Positions 54,067 to 63,144 of a stretch of 64,000 nucleotides of DNA are shown in pieces. A program made the translations under genes and the position numbers. The first letter of the stretch is position 1. Each line of letters starts with the position of its first letter. The stretch lies in NCBI GenBank assembly GCA_016191555.1, contig JACPVX010000051.1, positions 62,001-126,000 on the forward strand. Reading direction: 5' to 3'. The notes under the pieces were generated by a model. It ran no database searches and had not been told where the DNA came from. It was given only the letters and a program-made list of their open reading frames with translations. This DNA comes from Bacteroidota bacterium (GTDB taxonomy: Bacteria > Bacteroidota > Bacteroidia > Cytophagales > Cyclobacteriaceae).

Positions 54067-55437
54067 ATGCCACGCATACTCACGCTTTTCTTCATGTTCT
54101 TCGCGACACTCGCATTTTCGCAATCCAGCGATCAGGAAACGATCAAAGAAATTTACAACCAGGCTTTATCGCAGGGAAAATCCTATGAGATGCTCCGCGA
54201 ACTTTGTGTAAACATTGGGCCACGTTTGTCGGGATCACCGGGAGCGGCAGCGGCAGTTGAATGGAGCCGCCACAAAATGGAAGACTTAGGATTTGATTCA
54301 GTATGGCTGCAGCCGGTGATGGTGCCACATTGGGTTCGAGGTCAACAAGAGATTGGTCGCATTATCAACTCAAAAAAGATTGGAACACGTGAAGTTGTGA
54401 TTACCTCTTTAGGAGGTTCCATTGGTACAGGGCCTTCCGGAATTTCTGCCAGTGTAATTGAAGTCAAAAACTTTGATGAGCTAAAACAATTGGGCGCCAA
54501 AGTGCAGGGCAAAATTATTTTCTTTAATCGTCCGATGGATCCGACTAAGATCAACACATTCGCGGCTTACGGTGGTGCGGTAGATCAACGTGGCAACGGA
54601 GCGGTTGAAGCAGCCAAGCTGGGTGCAGTTGCGGTGATTGTACGTTCGATGGGTTCCGGTATTGAGCCATATCCTCATACAGGAGGCATGCGCTATGTTA
54701 CAGGGGTAAAGCTAATTCCGGGTGTGGCCATTAGTACCAAAGATGCGGATCTATTAAGTCGGATACTGAAAGATGAAAAAGAGTTACAATTCTATTTAGA
54801 AACTCATTGTCAGGTTTTAGAAGATGCTCCTTCATTTAATGTAGTGGGCGAAATAAAAGGAAGTGAATACAAAGATGAAATCATCGTGGTGGGCGGCCAT
54901 TTAGATTCGTGGGATTTAGCGCAAGGCGCCCATGACGATGGAGCGGGTTGCGTACAGTCTATCGAGGCACTGCGTTTGTTTGTAGCCATGGGTTACAAAC
55001 CAAAGCGCACGATCCGCGCAGTGATGTTCATGAATGAAGAGAATGGCCTGCGCGGAGGAACAAAGTATGCCGAACTAGCTTTGAAGAATAAAGAGAATCA
55101 CATTGCTGCCATGGAGTCGGATCGAGGAGGATACACTCCGCGTGGATTTACGATGTCGGGCAATGATAAAGTGAAATCGATTATCCGCGGATGGAAGAAT
55201 CTATTTGAGCCTTATGATCTTTGGGATTTTAATCAGGAAGGTGGCGGAGCAGATATTGGCCCGCTGATTTCTCAGGGTGTGTTTCAAATTGGATTCTTAC
55301 CTGACTCGCAAAGATATTTTACCATTCACCACACACCAGAAGATACTTTTGACAAAGTGGATAAACGCGAATTGGAATTAGGTTCCGCTTCGATGGCTGC
55401 TTTGATTTTTCTGATGGATAAGTATGGGTTGAAGTAG
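54067..55437 (+). CDS. Exported M28-family peptidase with an inserted PA domain
   Basis: 456 residues from the ATG at 54067, which begins the signal peptide (MPRILTLFFMFFATLAFSQ). The longer frame from 53944 adds 41 residues without signal character. A protease-associated domain lies at ~110-215 (KIIFFNRPMD, GAVAVIVRSMG). The M28 zinc centre follows: GGHLDSWDLAQGAHDDGAG (His, Asp, Asp), MNEENGLRG (Glu-Glu), ESDRGG and TIHHTPEDT (His). This matches carboxypeptidase Q-like dipeptidases and aminopeptidases. It probably releases amino acids from peptides in the periplasm or outside the cell. It is convergent with the next gene (3-base gap). Confidence 0.92.
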   Translation: MPRILTLFFMFFATLAFSQSSDQETIKEIYNQALSQGKSYEMLRELCVNIGPRLSGSPGAAAAVEWSRHKMEDLGFDSVWLQPVMVPHWVRGQQEIGRIINSKKIGTREVVITSLGGSIGTGPSGISASVIEVKNFDELKQLGAKVQGKIIFFNRPMDPTKINTFAAYGGAVDQRGNGAVEAAKLGAVAVIVRSMGSGIEPYPHTGGMRYVTGVKLIPGVAISTKDADLLSRILKDEKELQFYLETHCQVLEDAPSFNVVGEIKGSEYKDEIIVVGGHLDSWDLAQGAHDDGAGCVQSIEALRLFVAMGYKPKRTIRAVMFMNEENGLRGGTKYAELALKNKENHIAAMESDRGGYTPRGFTMSGNDKVKSIIRGWKNLFEPYDLWDFNQEGGGADIGPLISQGVFQIGFLPDSQRYFTIHHTPEDTFDKVDKRELELGSASMAALIFLMDKYGLK

Positions 55438-55440
55438 AAA

Positions 55441-55887
55441 TCAAAAATCGATTTCTCCCATCATCTCTGCATTCTCCAAGATGTAAATCATTTTGTCGGG
55501 ATTTTTATCGTTGAGAATCAGTTTGCCTTTTACTTCTATTGGTTTGTCTGTGTAGCCGATCGGTTTCGCCAGATAAACTTCGACAATGGTTTCAGGGCCG
55601 CCAACGCCACAGAAGAAACAGGCATTGAGAGGCAGTGATGTAAGCATGAAGTGACTTCCTTTCATGCCATTTTCAAAAGGCACCATGTAGCCCGGTAATG
55701 AAATAATTTTGTTGGCTAACAGCTTCGTCTCTTTCGAGAAAACAGGCTTGTTGAAATCTTTTTCTTTTTGAAATTCGATGTTGTATAACTTCGGCCAGAC
55801 AAGGGAAGGCAGGCCTTTGTAGGCGCTTTTCTGTGAAAAGCTGGTAAAGCAAACGCAAATCAGAAACAGATGAAGTGTAGTTTTCAT
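55441..55887 (-). CDS. Hypothetical exported protein, possibly DUF3299-like
   Basis: 148 residues from the ATG at 55887. A TTG 9 bases upstream is less likely. A signal peptide (MKTTLHLFLICVCFTSFSQ) is followed by a compact domain with 'KIISLPGYMVPFENG', then 'GSHFMLTSLPLNACFFCGVGGPETIVEVYLA', which resembles the 'P...CFFCG..GPE..VEV' block seen in DUF3299-type exported proteins. The FFCGVGGPE motif has two cysteines that could bind metal or form a disulfide. It lies 46 bases after gcvP on the same strand, past a strong hairpin. Function unknown. Confidence 0.7.
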   Translation of the reverse strand: MKTTLHLFLICVCFTSFSQKSAYKGLPSLVWPKLYNIEFQKEKDFNKPVFSKETKLLANKIISLPGYMVPFENGMKGSHFMLTSLPLNACFFCGVGGPETIVEVYLAKPIGYTDKPIEVKGKLILNDKNPDKMIYILENAEMMGEIDF

Positions 55888-55900
55888 TGCCAGCAATATA

Positions 55901-55936
55901 TCAAATTCGCAGCCTGTCAGCAGGCTGCGAATTTGA
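55901..55936. terminator. Perfect hairpin directly after gcvP
   Basis: A flawless 16-bp inverted repeat (TCAAATTCGCAGCCTG at 55901-55916 and its reverse complement at 55921-55936) with a 4-base loop lies 8 bases after the gcvP stop. No T-tract follows in the gcvP direction (reads TATATTG), so it may act as a terminator, an mRNA 3'-end stabiliser, or both. It separates gcvP from the short exported gene. Confidence 0.6.
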
Positions 55937-55943
55937 AGTTCAA

Positions 55944-58799
55944 TTATGCGTTAGTATAACTCTCGATCGGCAGGCAACTGCAAACTAAATTCCGATCACC
56001 ATACGCGTTGTCTACGCGACTTACACTTGGCCAGAACTTCGCTTCTTTTACAAACGAAAGTGGATACGCTGCACGCTGTCTGCTGTAAGGACGATCCCAT
56101 GTATCGGCAGTGATTACAGCTGCGGTGTGAGGCGCGTGTTTCAAAACATTGTTTTCTTTGTCCGCTTTGCCTTCTTCCACTTCTTGAATTTCTTTACGGA
56201 TTTCAATCAACGCATCTACGAAACGATCAAGCTCTACTTTTGGTTCGCTTTCCGTTGGCTCGATCATGAGTGTGCCTGCTACAGGGAAAGAAACAGTAGG
56301 AGCATGGAAGCCGTAGTCCATCAAGCGCTTCGCAATATCTTCTACTTCAATTCCGAATTTTTTAAAGTCGCGGCAGTCTACAATCATTTCGTGTGCGCAG
56401 CGACCGTGAGTTCCGGTGTACAAAATTTTGTAATGCTCACTCAATCTTTCTTTAATATAGTTAGCATTGAGGATTGCTAACTTCGTGGCATTCGTTAGTC
56501 CTTCACCACCCATCATGGCAATATACGCGTAAGAGATTGCCAGAATACTTGCACTTCCATACGGTGCAGCCGATACAGCTGTGATTGCATGATCGCCACC
56601 GGTTTTCACCACAGCATGACCTGGTAAGAAAGGTTTCAATTTATCGTTGCAGCAAATAGGACCCATGCCGGGGCCGCCACCTCCGTGCGGAATGCAAAAT
56701 GTTTTATGCAAATTTAAGTGGCAAACATCAGCACCAATGTTAGCAGGTGAAGTAAGCCCCACTTGCGCATTCATGTTCGCACCATCCATATAAACAAGTC
56801 CGCCATTTTGGTGGATCGTTTCACAGATTTCGACAATAGCTTCTTCAAACACACCGTGTGTGGATGGATAGGTTACCATCAAACAAGCCAGATTATTTTT
56901 ATACTGTTCGGCTTTTGCTTTCAGATCGGCCACATCAATTTTTCCTTCAGCATCCGATTTGGTAACAACTACTTCCATGCCGGCCATCACCGCGCTAGCT
57001 GGATTCGTTCCATGTGCAGATGAAGGAATCAGTGCGATGTTGCGATGATGATCGCCACGGTTTTGATGGTATGCACGGATTACCAATAAACCAGCATACT
57101 CACCTTGCGCACCGCTATTGGGTTGTAATGAAACACCCGTGAAGCCAGTAATTTCTTTTAACCAGTTTTCAAGGTTGGCAATAATTTCAGAATAACCTTG
57201 TGTTTGGTTGCTTGGCGCGAATGGATGCATGTGCCCCATCTCCGGCCAGGTTACGGGAATCATTTCGGTGGTTGCATTTAATTTCATTGTGCAAGAGCCC
57301 AATGAAATCATCGAATGCACCATCGACAAATCTTTGCTTTCTAATTTTTTAATGTAGCGAAGCATTTCGTGCTCGCTATGGTATGTATTGAAAACAGGGT
57401 GGGTGAGGTAATTGGACTTTCTAATTAAGGCTGATGAAACTGCTGAACTTGAAACAGCCTCATTCTTCATCGAGGTGATTCCAAATACATTTAAAATATT
57501 TTCAATGTCTTTCAGAGTTGTTGTTTCATCAATGGATATTCCAACAAAATTTCCTGAAAAATATCTGAAGTTCAATTCGAGTTTATTGGCAGCAGCTTCG
57601 ATTACTTTTTTATCGGCTACTGCAATTTTTAATGTGTCGAAATAATTTTCGTTTACTTGTTTAAAGCCGTTTGCTTTCAAATTGCTGTCAAGCACTTTCG
57701 CTAAGCCATGAATCCGTCCGGCAATTTTTTTCAAACCGTCAGGGCCGTGATATACGGCATACATGCTGGCCATCACGGAAAGTAGTACTTGTGCCGTACA
57801 AATGTTGGAAGTTGCCTTTTCTCTACGGATGTGTTGCTCGCGTGTTTGCAACGCCATGCGGTAGCCCGGATTGCCTTGCGCATCTTGCGAAATGCCAATG
57901 ATACGTCCCGGCATCTGGCGCTTAAATTCATCTTTCGTGGCGAAGAACGCAGCATGCGGACCACCGAAGCCCATCGGAACACCAAAACGTTGTGAGCAAC
58001 CCACTACTACATCTGCTCCCATTTCTCCGGGCGATTTTACCAAAAGCAAACTCATGATATCCGCGCCTACGACTACAAATACTTCGCGCTCGTGTGCTGA
58101 CTCGATGAATGCGGTATAATCTTTTATTTCGCCATCGTTATTTGGGTTTTGAATGTATACGCCAAACAAGTTTGGTTGTGTAATATCTAATTTAGAAACA
58201 TCACCTACCACCAATTCTACACCAATTGGAGCTGAGCGTGTTCGTAGCAAATCGATGACTTGTGGAAACGTATTTTCATCCACAAAAAACTGATGCGCAT
58301 CTTTCTTAGTTGCTTTACGCGAAGCGTGTAATAAGTGTAAAGCCTCAGCAGCGGCAGTTGCTTCATCCAACAAAGATGCGTTCGCAATTTCCATTCCCGT
58401 CAGGTCAATGATCATCGTTTGATAGTTGATCAACGCCTCCATACGTCCTTGTGCAATCTCAGCTTGATACGGAGTGTAAGCCGTATACCATCCCGGGTTT
58501 TCCAAGATGTTGCGAAGGATTACACCGGGTGTAATGCAATTGTAATAACCCGTGCCGATGTATGACTTGTAAATTTTATTTTTTGAAACCAGCTTTTTGA
58601 ATTCGTTCAAAAACGCATACTCCGATTGTGCAGGTGGCAAGTTCAAAGCCTTTTTGAGGCGAATTTTTGCGGGCACAGTTTGGTTGATAAGTTCATCAAC
58701 TGAGCTTGCCTTCACCACTTTCAGCATGTCAGCAATCTGAGCAGCATTAGGGGCATTGTGGCGAGCTTCAAATTTTTCGGAGTAGGTTGGATCGATCAT
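55944..58799 (-). CDS. gcvP: Glycine dehydrogenase (aminomethyl-transferring), P-protein
   Basis: 951 residues, the homodimer-type fused P-protein. The N-terminus reads '[20 protein letters not shown]', equivalent to the usual F..RHIGP start. The PLP lysine is in [21 protein letters not shown], and [10 protein letters not shown] and [10 protein letters not shown] flank the active site. It decarboxylates glycine and passes the aminomethyl group to lipoyl-GcvH. No gcvT or gcvH lies next to it, which is normal in Bacteroidota. It starts 84 bases after ndk. No glycine riboswitch was seen in that gap. A perfect hairpin follows the stop. Confidence 0.96.
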   Translation of the reverse strand: MIDPTYSEKFEARHNAPNAAQIADMLKVVKASSVDELINQTVPAKIRLKKALNLPPAQSEYAFLNEFKKLVSKNKIYKSYIGTGYYNCITPGVILRNILENPGWYTAYTPYQAEIAQGRMEALINYQTMIIDLTGMEIANASLLDEATAAAEALHLLHASRKATKKDAHQFFVDENTFPQVIDLLRTRSAPIGVELVVGDVSKLDITQPNLFGVYIQNPNNDGEIKDYTAFIESAHEREVFVVVGADIMSLLLVKSPGEMGADVVVGCSQRFGVPMGFGGPHAAFFATKDEFKRQMPGRIIGISQDAQGNPGYRMALQTREQHIRREKATSNICTAQVLLSVMASMYAVYHGPDGLKKIAGRIHGLAKVLDSNLKANGFKQVNENYFDTLKIAVADKKVIEAAANKLELNFRYFSGNFVGISIDETTTLKDIENILNVFGITSMKNEAVSSSAVSSALIRKSNYLTHPVFNTYHSEHEMLRYIKKLESKDLSMVHSMISLGSCTMKLNATTEMIPVTWPEMGHMHPFAPSNQTQGYSEIIANLENWLKEITGFTGVSLQPNSGAQGEYAGLLVIRAYHQNRGDHHRNIALIPSSAHGTNPASAVMAGMEVVVTKSDAEGKIDVADLKAKAEQYKNNLACLMVTYPSTHGVFEEAIVEICETIHQNGGLVYMDGANMNAQVGLTSPANIGADVCHLNLHKTFCIPHGGGGPGMGPICCNDKLKPFLPGHAVVKTGGDHAITAVSAAPYGSASILAISYAYIAMMGGEGLTNATKLAILNANYIKERLSEHYKILYTGTHGRCAHEMIVDCRDFKKFGIEVEDIAKRLMDYGFHAPTVSFPVAGTLMIEPTESEPKVELDRFVDALIEIRKEIQEVEEGKADKENNVLKHAPHTAAVITADTWDRPYSRQRAAYPLSFVKEAKFWPSVSRVDNAYGDRNLVCSCLPIESYTNA

Positions 58800-58834
58800 T
58801 CGTTGGTGGTTGTCAGTTTTTAGTTAGTAACAAA

Positions 58835-58874
58835 TCCGTTATCGGTTATCAGACATCTAATAACCGATAATGGA
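58835..58874 (-). terminator. Stem-loop between ndk and gcvP
   Basis: A 15-bp stem (58835-58849 with 58860-58874, one G-T pair, core ATCGGTTAT/ATAACCGAT) with a 10-base loop. In the ndk direction it is followed by TTTGTTACT, so termination of ndk before gcvP is plausible. Confidence 0.55.
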
Positions 58875-58883
58875 TAACTTTTG

Positions 58884-59303
58884 TTAGAAGCGTTCGAATT
58901 GTGAGAAGAAGAAACTTCCTTCAATTGCAGCGTTTTCATCAGAGTCTGAACCATGAATAGCATTCGCATCAATAGATTTTGCAAAAAGTGCGCGGATGGT
59001 ACCCGGCTCTGCTTTCTTTGGATCGGTAGCACCGATCAATTTTCTAAAATCTTCAACGGCATTTTCTTTTTCCAAAATCATCGGAATGATAGCACCTGAT
59101 GACATGTAAGCAACCAATTCGCCATAGAAAGAGCGCTCTTTGTGGATTTCATAAAATTTGCCTGCCAATTCGCTGCTCAGGCGTGTTTTCTTCATCGATA
59201 CAATGCGAAAACCTGCCGCTTCGATCATTTTGGTAATTGCACCAGCATTTCCTGCAGCTACTGCATCAGGCTTAATCATTGTAAAAGTTCTGTTTCCTGC
59301 CAT
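58884..59303 (-). CDS. ndk: Nucleoside-diphosphate kinase
   Basis: 139 residues, the full Ndk fold. It has '[18 protein letters not shown]' at the N-terminus (Lys12-type phosphate binder) and the phospho-accepting His in [12 protein letters not shown], with 'GTIRALFA' and the Lys/Arg loop. It transfers the gamma phosphate between NTPs and NDPs through the phosphohistidine. A strong -7 box lies upstream. It is divergent from the DHH phosphoesterase across 114 bases. Confidence 0.96.
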   Translation of the reverse strand: MAGNRTFTMIKPDAVAAGNAGAITKMIEAAGFRIVSMKKTRLSSELAGKFYEIHKERSFYGELVAYMSSGAIIPMILEKENAVEDFRKLIGATDPKKAEPGTIRALFAKSIDANAIHGSDSDENAAIEGSFFFSQFERF

Positions 59304-59346
59304 TTTAGTTGTTTTTTGAGGTTTCTGATATGAAATAATTTGGGCG

Positions 59347-59354
59347 CAAAAGTA
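59347..59354 (-). promoter_or_regulatory. Promoter -7 box for ndk
   Basis: The minus strand reads TACTTTTG, an exact TAnnTTTG match, 44 bases upstream of the ndk ATG and followed by CGCCC, like the box before the Oar-like receptor. Confidence 0.5.
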
Positions 59355-59399
59355 TCAAAAGAACACAGAAAGGAGAAGCCTGAATCCAGAATCATTGAT

Positions 59400-59407
59400 T
59401 ATTTTTG
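59400..59407 (+). promoter_or_regulatory. Promoter -7 box for the DHH phosphoesterase operon
   Basis: TATTTTTG, an exact TAnnTTTG match, followed by CCCC, lies only 11 bases before the chosen ATG at 59418. This leaves a very short leader and argues against the longer TTG-started frame from 59340. Confidence 0.45.
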
Positions 59408-59417
59408 CCCCTTCGCC

Positions 59418-60437
59418 ATGAATGATATTTACGCCCTTCGCTCACTACTAGCCAGCCCTAAAAAAGTGGTTATTGTCACCCACTTTAAGCCCGATGCTGA
59501 CGCGCTGGGATCTTCGTTAGGGCTTGCGGGATTTTTGATTAAAAAAGGGCATTCGGTAGATGTTATTTCACCCAGCGATTACCCGGATTTTTTGGCTTGG
59601 ATGCCACTTAAAGAAATTGTAACGGCATTATCAAAAACCAACAAGGAACCAGAGCTAAAAACGGCCCGATTGGTGGGGCAAGCCGATATCATTTTTTGCC
59701 TTGATTTTTCGAGTTTGAAGAGAATCAACGAAGTGGGTGAAATGGTGAAGCAATCATCAGCTACTAAAGTACTCGTTGACCATCATCTCGAACCTGAGAA
59801 ATTTGCCCAATTTGAAAAGTGGGATGTTTCTTCAGCGTCTACTGCCGGTTTGATTTTCGAACTTATTCAGGAACTGGATACGATCGAATCAATAGATTCA
59901 GACATGGCAAGTTGCCTTTATGCCGGATTAATGACCGATACAGGAGGTTTCCGTCACAATAATACTACGCAAAGAGAGTTTTTAATTGCTTCGGAATTGG
60001 TGCGCTTTGGCGCGAACCCCAGTGAGATTGCAAAGAAGATTTATGATACCAATTCGCTGGAGCGGCTTCGGTTGACGGGTTATGTGCTCAGCGAAAAATT
60101 GACCGTGCTAACGGAATACAATACCGCTTATATCACATTAACAGGAGATGAGCTGAATAAATTTGGCGCCCAAACCGGAGATACGGAAGGTCTGGTTAAT
60201 TATGGCCTGTCAATAAAAGGAGTGAAAATGGCTGTGTTGATGTATGACCGAAAAGAGGAAATCAAATTGTCATTCCGATCGTTGGCCGATTTTGATGTAA
60301 ACGCACTGGCTCGTAAACATTTTGAAGGCGGTGGGCACAAAAATGCGTCTGGTGGCCAATCGAGACTAACTTTAGAAGAAACATTGCAAAAATTTTTATC
60401 AATTTTGCCTGAGTATAAAACATTATTAAATCAATAG
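59418..60437 (+). CDS. nrnA: DHH/DHHA1 phosphoesterase (NrnA-like oligoribonuclease/PAP phosphatase)
   Basis: 339 residues from the ATG at 59418; a TTG-started extension to 59340 overlaps the divergent ndk promoter. The DHH domain has 'THFKPDADALGSSLGLAGFL', 'FCLDFSS' and the family motif VDHHLEP. The C-terminal DHHA1 domain has 'FRSLADFDVNALARKHFEGGGHKNASGG'. In Bacillus and mycobacteria NrnA degrades nanoRNA and dephosphorylates pAp. It is followed after 25 bases by the FKBP lipoprotein genes and probably heads that operon. Confidence 0.88.
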   Translation: MNDIYALRSLLASPKKVVIVTHFKPDADALGSSLGLAGFLIKKGHSVDVISPSDYPDFLAWMPLKEIVTALSKTNKEPELKTARLVGQADIIFCLDFSSLKRINEVGEMVKQSSATKVLVDHHLEPEKFAQFEKWDVSSASTAGLIFELIQELDTIESIDSDMASCLYAGLMTDTGGFRHNNTTQREFLIASELVRFGANPSEIAKKIYDTNSLERLRLTGYVLSEKLTVLTEYNTAYITLTGDELNKFGAQTGDTEGLVNYGLSIKGVKMAVLMYDRKEEIKLSFRSLADFDVNALARKHFEGGGHKNASGGQSRLTLEETLQKFLSILPEYKTLLNQ

Positions 60438-60462
60438 ATTCTTTACCAATTAAAAACGACCA

Positions 60463-61392
60463 ATGAAAAATTCTCTTTTGCTTTTATTTTTTGCAGCATT
60501 ACTGGCTTCTTGTTCTAATTCCAAAAAGACCCCATCCGGGTTTGAATTTACTGTGTTGCGCAAAGGCGATGGAGTGAAGGTGGATTCAGGAAAGTTCATG
60601 GTGATGAATTTGGTATTTAAAGATGGTAAAGATTCAGTTTGGAATGATTCTCGCAAAAATGACTTCCCTGCAGTGGTGCAAATGCAAGGAACTGTGCCTG
60701 CTGGCGATGCGGTGATGGAAGTAATCAAAATGTTGACAAAGGGAGATAGTGTTTCCTTTCAAGTGCCCGCAAAAAAATTGTTTGAGGCTACTTTCCGTCA
60801 GCCCATTCCTCCAAATGTTGATACGACTAAAGCATTCACGTTTCTAATTGGTGTAAAGGAAATTTTGGATCAAGAGCAAATTAAAAAACTGCAAGAGGAA
60901 TTGGTTGCCAAGCAAAACGAAAAAATGATGCGTGAACAAGAGCTTCAGTTGGCAAAAGACACAGTGGCAATAGATGATTACCTGAAAGCAAAAAATATTA
61001 CCGCTTTAAAGACAAAATCAGGATTACGTTACGTTGTTACTAAAACAGGCAAGGGCAACAACGCCAAGATGGGCGATTTGGCAAAAGTGAACTATAGCGG
61101 TTATTTGCTCAATGGAAAATACTTTGACACTAGTATTGAATCAGATGCAAAAAGCAATAACGTGTATATGCCGGGTCGTACCTATGCACCCTATGATGTA
61201 GAGATTGGTGGTTACCCTCCGGTGATTCAAGGTTGGGTTGAGATTTTGCAATTGATGAACAAAGGTGCAAAAGTTCAGGTTTACATACCTTCAACCTTGG
61301 CTTATGGGAATCAGCGCAGAAGTGATGTTATTGTAGAAAACTCCATTTTGGTTTTTGATATGGAGATGGTTGATATAAATGTTAAAAAATGA
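60463..61392 (+). CDS. FKBP-type peptidyl-prolyl isomerase lipoprotein (first of three)
   Basis: 309 residues. The lipobox is LLASC with Cys17. Two FKBP-like domains are visible: an N-terminal one (~25-135, degenerate) and a C-terminal one (~185-305), joined by a charged helix (QEQIKKLQEELVAKQNEKMMREQELQ). The C-terminal copy keeps the FKBP active-site residues: Tyr and Phe-Asp in YSGYLLNGKYFDT, Val-Ile-x-x-Trp in PPVIQGWVEIL, and Tyr in IPSTLAYG. It should therefore be an active prolyl isomerase anchored at the cell envelope, comparable to GldI-type lipoproteins. The stop overlaps the next start as ATGA. Confidence 0.88.
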   Translation: MKNSLLLLFFAALLASCSNSKKTPSGFEFTVLRKGDGVKVDSGKFMVMNLVFKDGKDSVWNDSRKNDFPAVVQMQGTVPAGDAVMEVIKMLTKGDSVSFQVPAKKLFEATFRQPIPPNVDTTKAFTFLIGVKEILDQEQIKKLQEELVAKQNEKMMREQELQLAKDTVAIDDYLKAKNITALKTKSGLRYVVTKTGKGNNAKMGDLAKVNYSGYLLNGKYFDTSIESDAKSNNVYMPGRTYAPYDVEIGGYPPVIQGWVEILQLMNKGAKVQVYIPSTLAYGNQRRSDVIVENSILVFDMEMVDINVKK

Positions 61393-62264
61393 AAGACAGA
61401 TTAGTTTATTTAGCCTCTATTATTGGAGCAGCGCTTGTAACAGGCTGCTCATTGGATTCGCCATCAGGGCCTACCTTCGATGAGCAATTAAAGAAGGATA
61501 AGGAAATCATAAACACGTACATCGTTAGTAAGGGTATTACAGCCCCAACGGATCCCAACGATTACGGAGTAAGGTATAGCTTTACTTCTATTGGCACTGG
61601 TATTATGCCAACATGGGATGACTCAGTTAAGATGAACTACACGCTAAAATTGTTACCATCGGAGACTCAGATAGAAAAAACCACTAAATCTTTTCTGGTA
61701 GGTAGAAGTGAAATTGCTGGCTGGCAAATTGGTTTGCCCTTAATAAATGAAGGTTCTAAGGCAAATTTATATATACCATCGGGCTGGGCATATGGACCTT
61801 ATGCATATGGCTCAATTCCCGCGAATGGAAACCTTATTTATGAAATTGAGCTGGTAAAGGTTATTTCTCAATTGCAAAAAGATACGGTAGCTATCAATAC
61901 CTTTCTATCAGCAAAATCTATTAATACTCTCCGCGACCCAAGTGGTTTGAGATATCAGACCACCCTAGTTGGTACAGGTGCCTCCCCAACAGATGCAAGT
62001 TCTGTATCTTTTAAGTATACGGGCAAGTTGATAAATGGTGCAGAGGAAGGAAGTATATTCGAGACTTCCACATCACCCATTAAAACTAAATTATCTGATC
62101 TAATCAAGGGACTAAAAATAGGAATGAAATTTATGAAGGTTGGAGGGAAGACAACGTTTTATATTCCATCAACAATGGCATATGGTTACACTGGTACCAC
62201 GGATGGAAAAGTGCCCGCTAGAGCTAATTTGATTTTTGAAATTGAATTAACGGCAGTTGAATAG
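61389..62264 (+). CDS. FKBP-like lipoprotein with degenerate active sites (second of three)
   Basis: 291 residues with lipobox LVTGC (Cys20), then two FKBP-like domains (~45-160 and ~180-290). Both keep the 'IPS..AYG' strand (YIPSGWAYG; YIPSTMAYG) but have lost other key residues. The N-terminal copy has no Phe-Asp pair, and the C-terminal copy reads FETS and LKIGMKFM where Phe-Asp and V-I-x-x-W belong. Isomerase activity is therefore doubtful, and a chaperone or binding role is possible. It overlaps the first gene by 4 bases and lies 13 bases before the third, a single translationally coupled unit. Confidence 0.82.
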   Translation: MKDRLVYLASIIGAALVTGCSLDSPSGPTFDEQLKKDKEIINTYIVSKGITAPTDPNDYGVRYSFTSIGTGIMPTWDDSVKMNYTLKLLPSETQIEKTTKSFLVGRSEIAGWQIGLPLINEGSKANLYIPSGWAYGPYAYGSIPANGNLIYEIELVKVISQLQKDTVAINTFLSAKSINTLRDPSGLRYQTTLVGTGASPTDASSVSFKYTGKLINGAEEGSIFETSTSPIKTKLSDLIKGLKIGMKFMKVGGKTTFYIPSTMAYGYTGTTDGKVPARANLIFEIELTAVE

Positions 62265-62277
62265 CCACTAATATTTT

Positions 62278-63144
62278 ATGAAAACTTTCTTCGCTCTGGG
62301 AATAATGATTTTGCTCTTATCCTGTAGCGAAGAAAGTATTCCGGAAAGTAAGCAGCAGTTGCAAAAAGATATTCAGCTAGTGGATTCCTATCTGGCTGAA
62401 AAAAATATTGCTGCTGAAATAGATTCAAGAGGGTATCGGTATGTTGTTTCTAATATTGGTTCATCGTTTAAACCTGTGTTGGAAGATTCTGTGATAATTA
62501 ACTATACCACCATTATCATGCGTGGTGATACCATCAACAAAAATGTAACAGGCACTTTTTTACTCAGCAAACTAATTAAGGCGATTCAATACCAACTACC
62601 CAATGTAGGTGAAGGCGCGACTCTAGAATTATATATTCCTTCAGGGTTAGCCTATGGTGCTTATCCGGCAGGTGCGATACCACGTAATTCTAATCTAATC
62701 ATCCATTTGAAGTTAGTCAAGGTAATTCCGGAATACACTAAGCAACTGTTAAGAGACATTGCAAGTATTGACGATTATCTTGCAGACAATTCAATCACCG
62801 CATTGAAAGATGTATCTGGGCTGCGATATAAAATTACTCAACCACCAAAAGATGCCAATACGATTGCTCCTTTGGCTTCTGATTCTGTGGTGATCTATTA
62901 CACGGGAAAGATCCTCTCTACAGGTGCAGTCTTTTATCAATCCACGACACCGGAAAGTTATCGACTAAATAAAACCGGAACACTTAAGGTTTGGCAAAAG
63001 GGCTTGGTATTTTTTAAAGAAGGAACCAAGGCAATACTTTACGCTCCATCCGGCTTAGCCTACGGATCATATGAAAAATATGGTGTGCCTCCCAATACCA
63101 ACGTGGTGTTTGAAGTAGAGATACAGAAAGTGATCAGTAAATAA
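62278..63144 (+). CDS. FKBP-like lipoprotein with degenerate active sites (third of three)
   Basis: 288 residues with lipobox LLLSC (Cys16), then two FKBP-like domains. Both carry the AYG strand (YIPSGLAYG and YAPSGLAYG) but the central aromatic site is altered (VFYQSTT and LKVWQKGLVFF instead of F-D and V-I-x-x-W). It resembles the second protein more than the first. The 'LQKDIQLVDSYLAEKNI' helix before each domain recurs in all three proteins as 'D...IDDYL..K.I'. Its stop overlaps the rdgB ATG as TAATG (63142-63146). Confidence 0.82.
   Translation: MKTFFALGIMILLLSCSEESIPESKQQLQKDIQLVDSYLAEKNIAAEIDSRGYRYVVSNIGSSFKPVLEDSVIINYTTIIMRGDTINKNVTGTFLLSKLIKAIQYQLPNVGEGATLELYIPSGLAYGAYPAGAIPRNSNLIIHLKLVKVIPEYTKQLLRDIASIDDYLADNSITALKDVSGLRYKITQPPKDANTIAPLASDSVVIYYTGKILSTGAVFYQSTTPESYRLNKTGTLKVWQKGLVFFKEGTKAILYAPSGLAYGSYEKYGVPPNTNVVFEVEIQKVISK

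Noticed and set aside
56127-56480. A 117-codon Phe-rich frame opposite gcvP
   Set aside because: It is the reverse reading of gcvP codons and has no protein features of its own.
58800-58883. Glycine riboswitch upstream of gcvP
   Set aside because: The 84-base gap is too short for a tandem glycine aptamer and shows only a single stem-loop without the conserved core.
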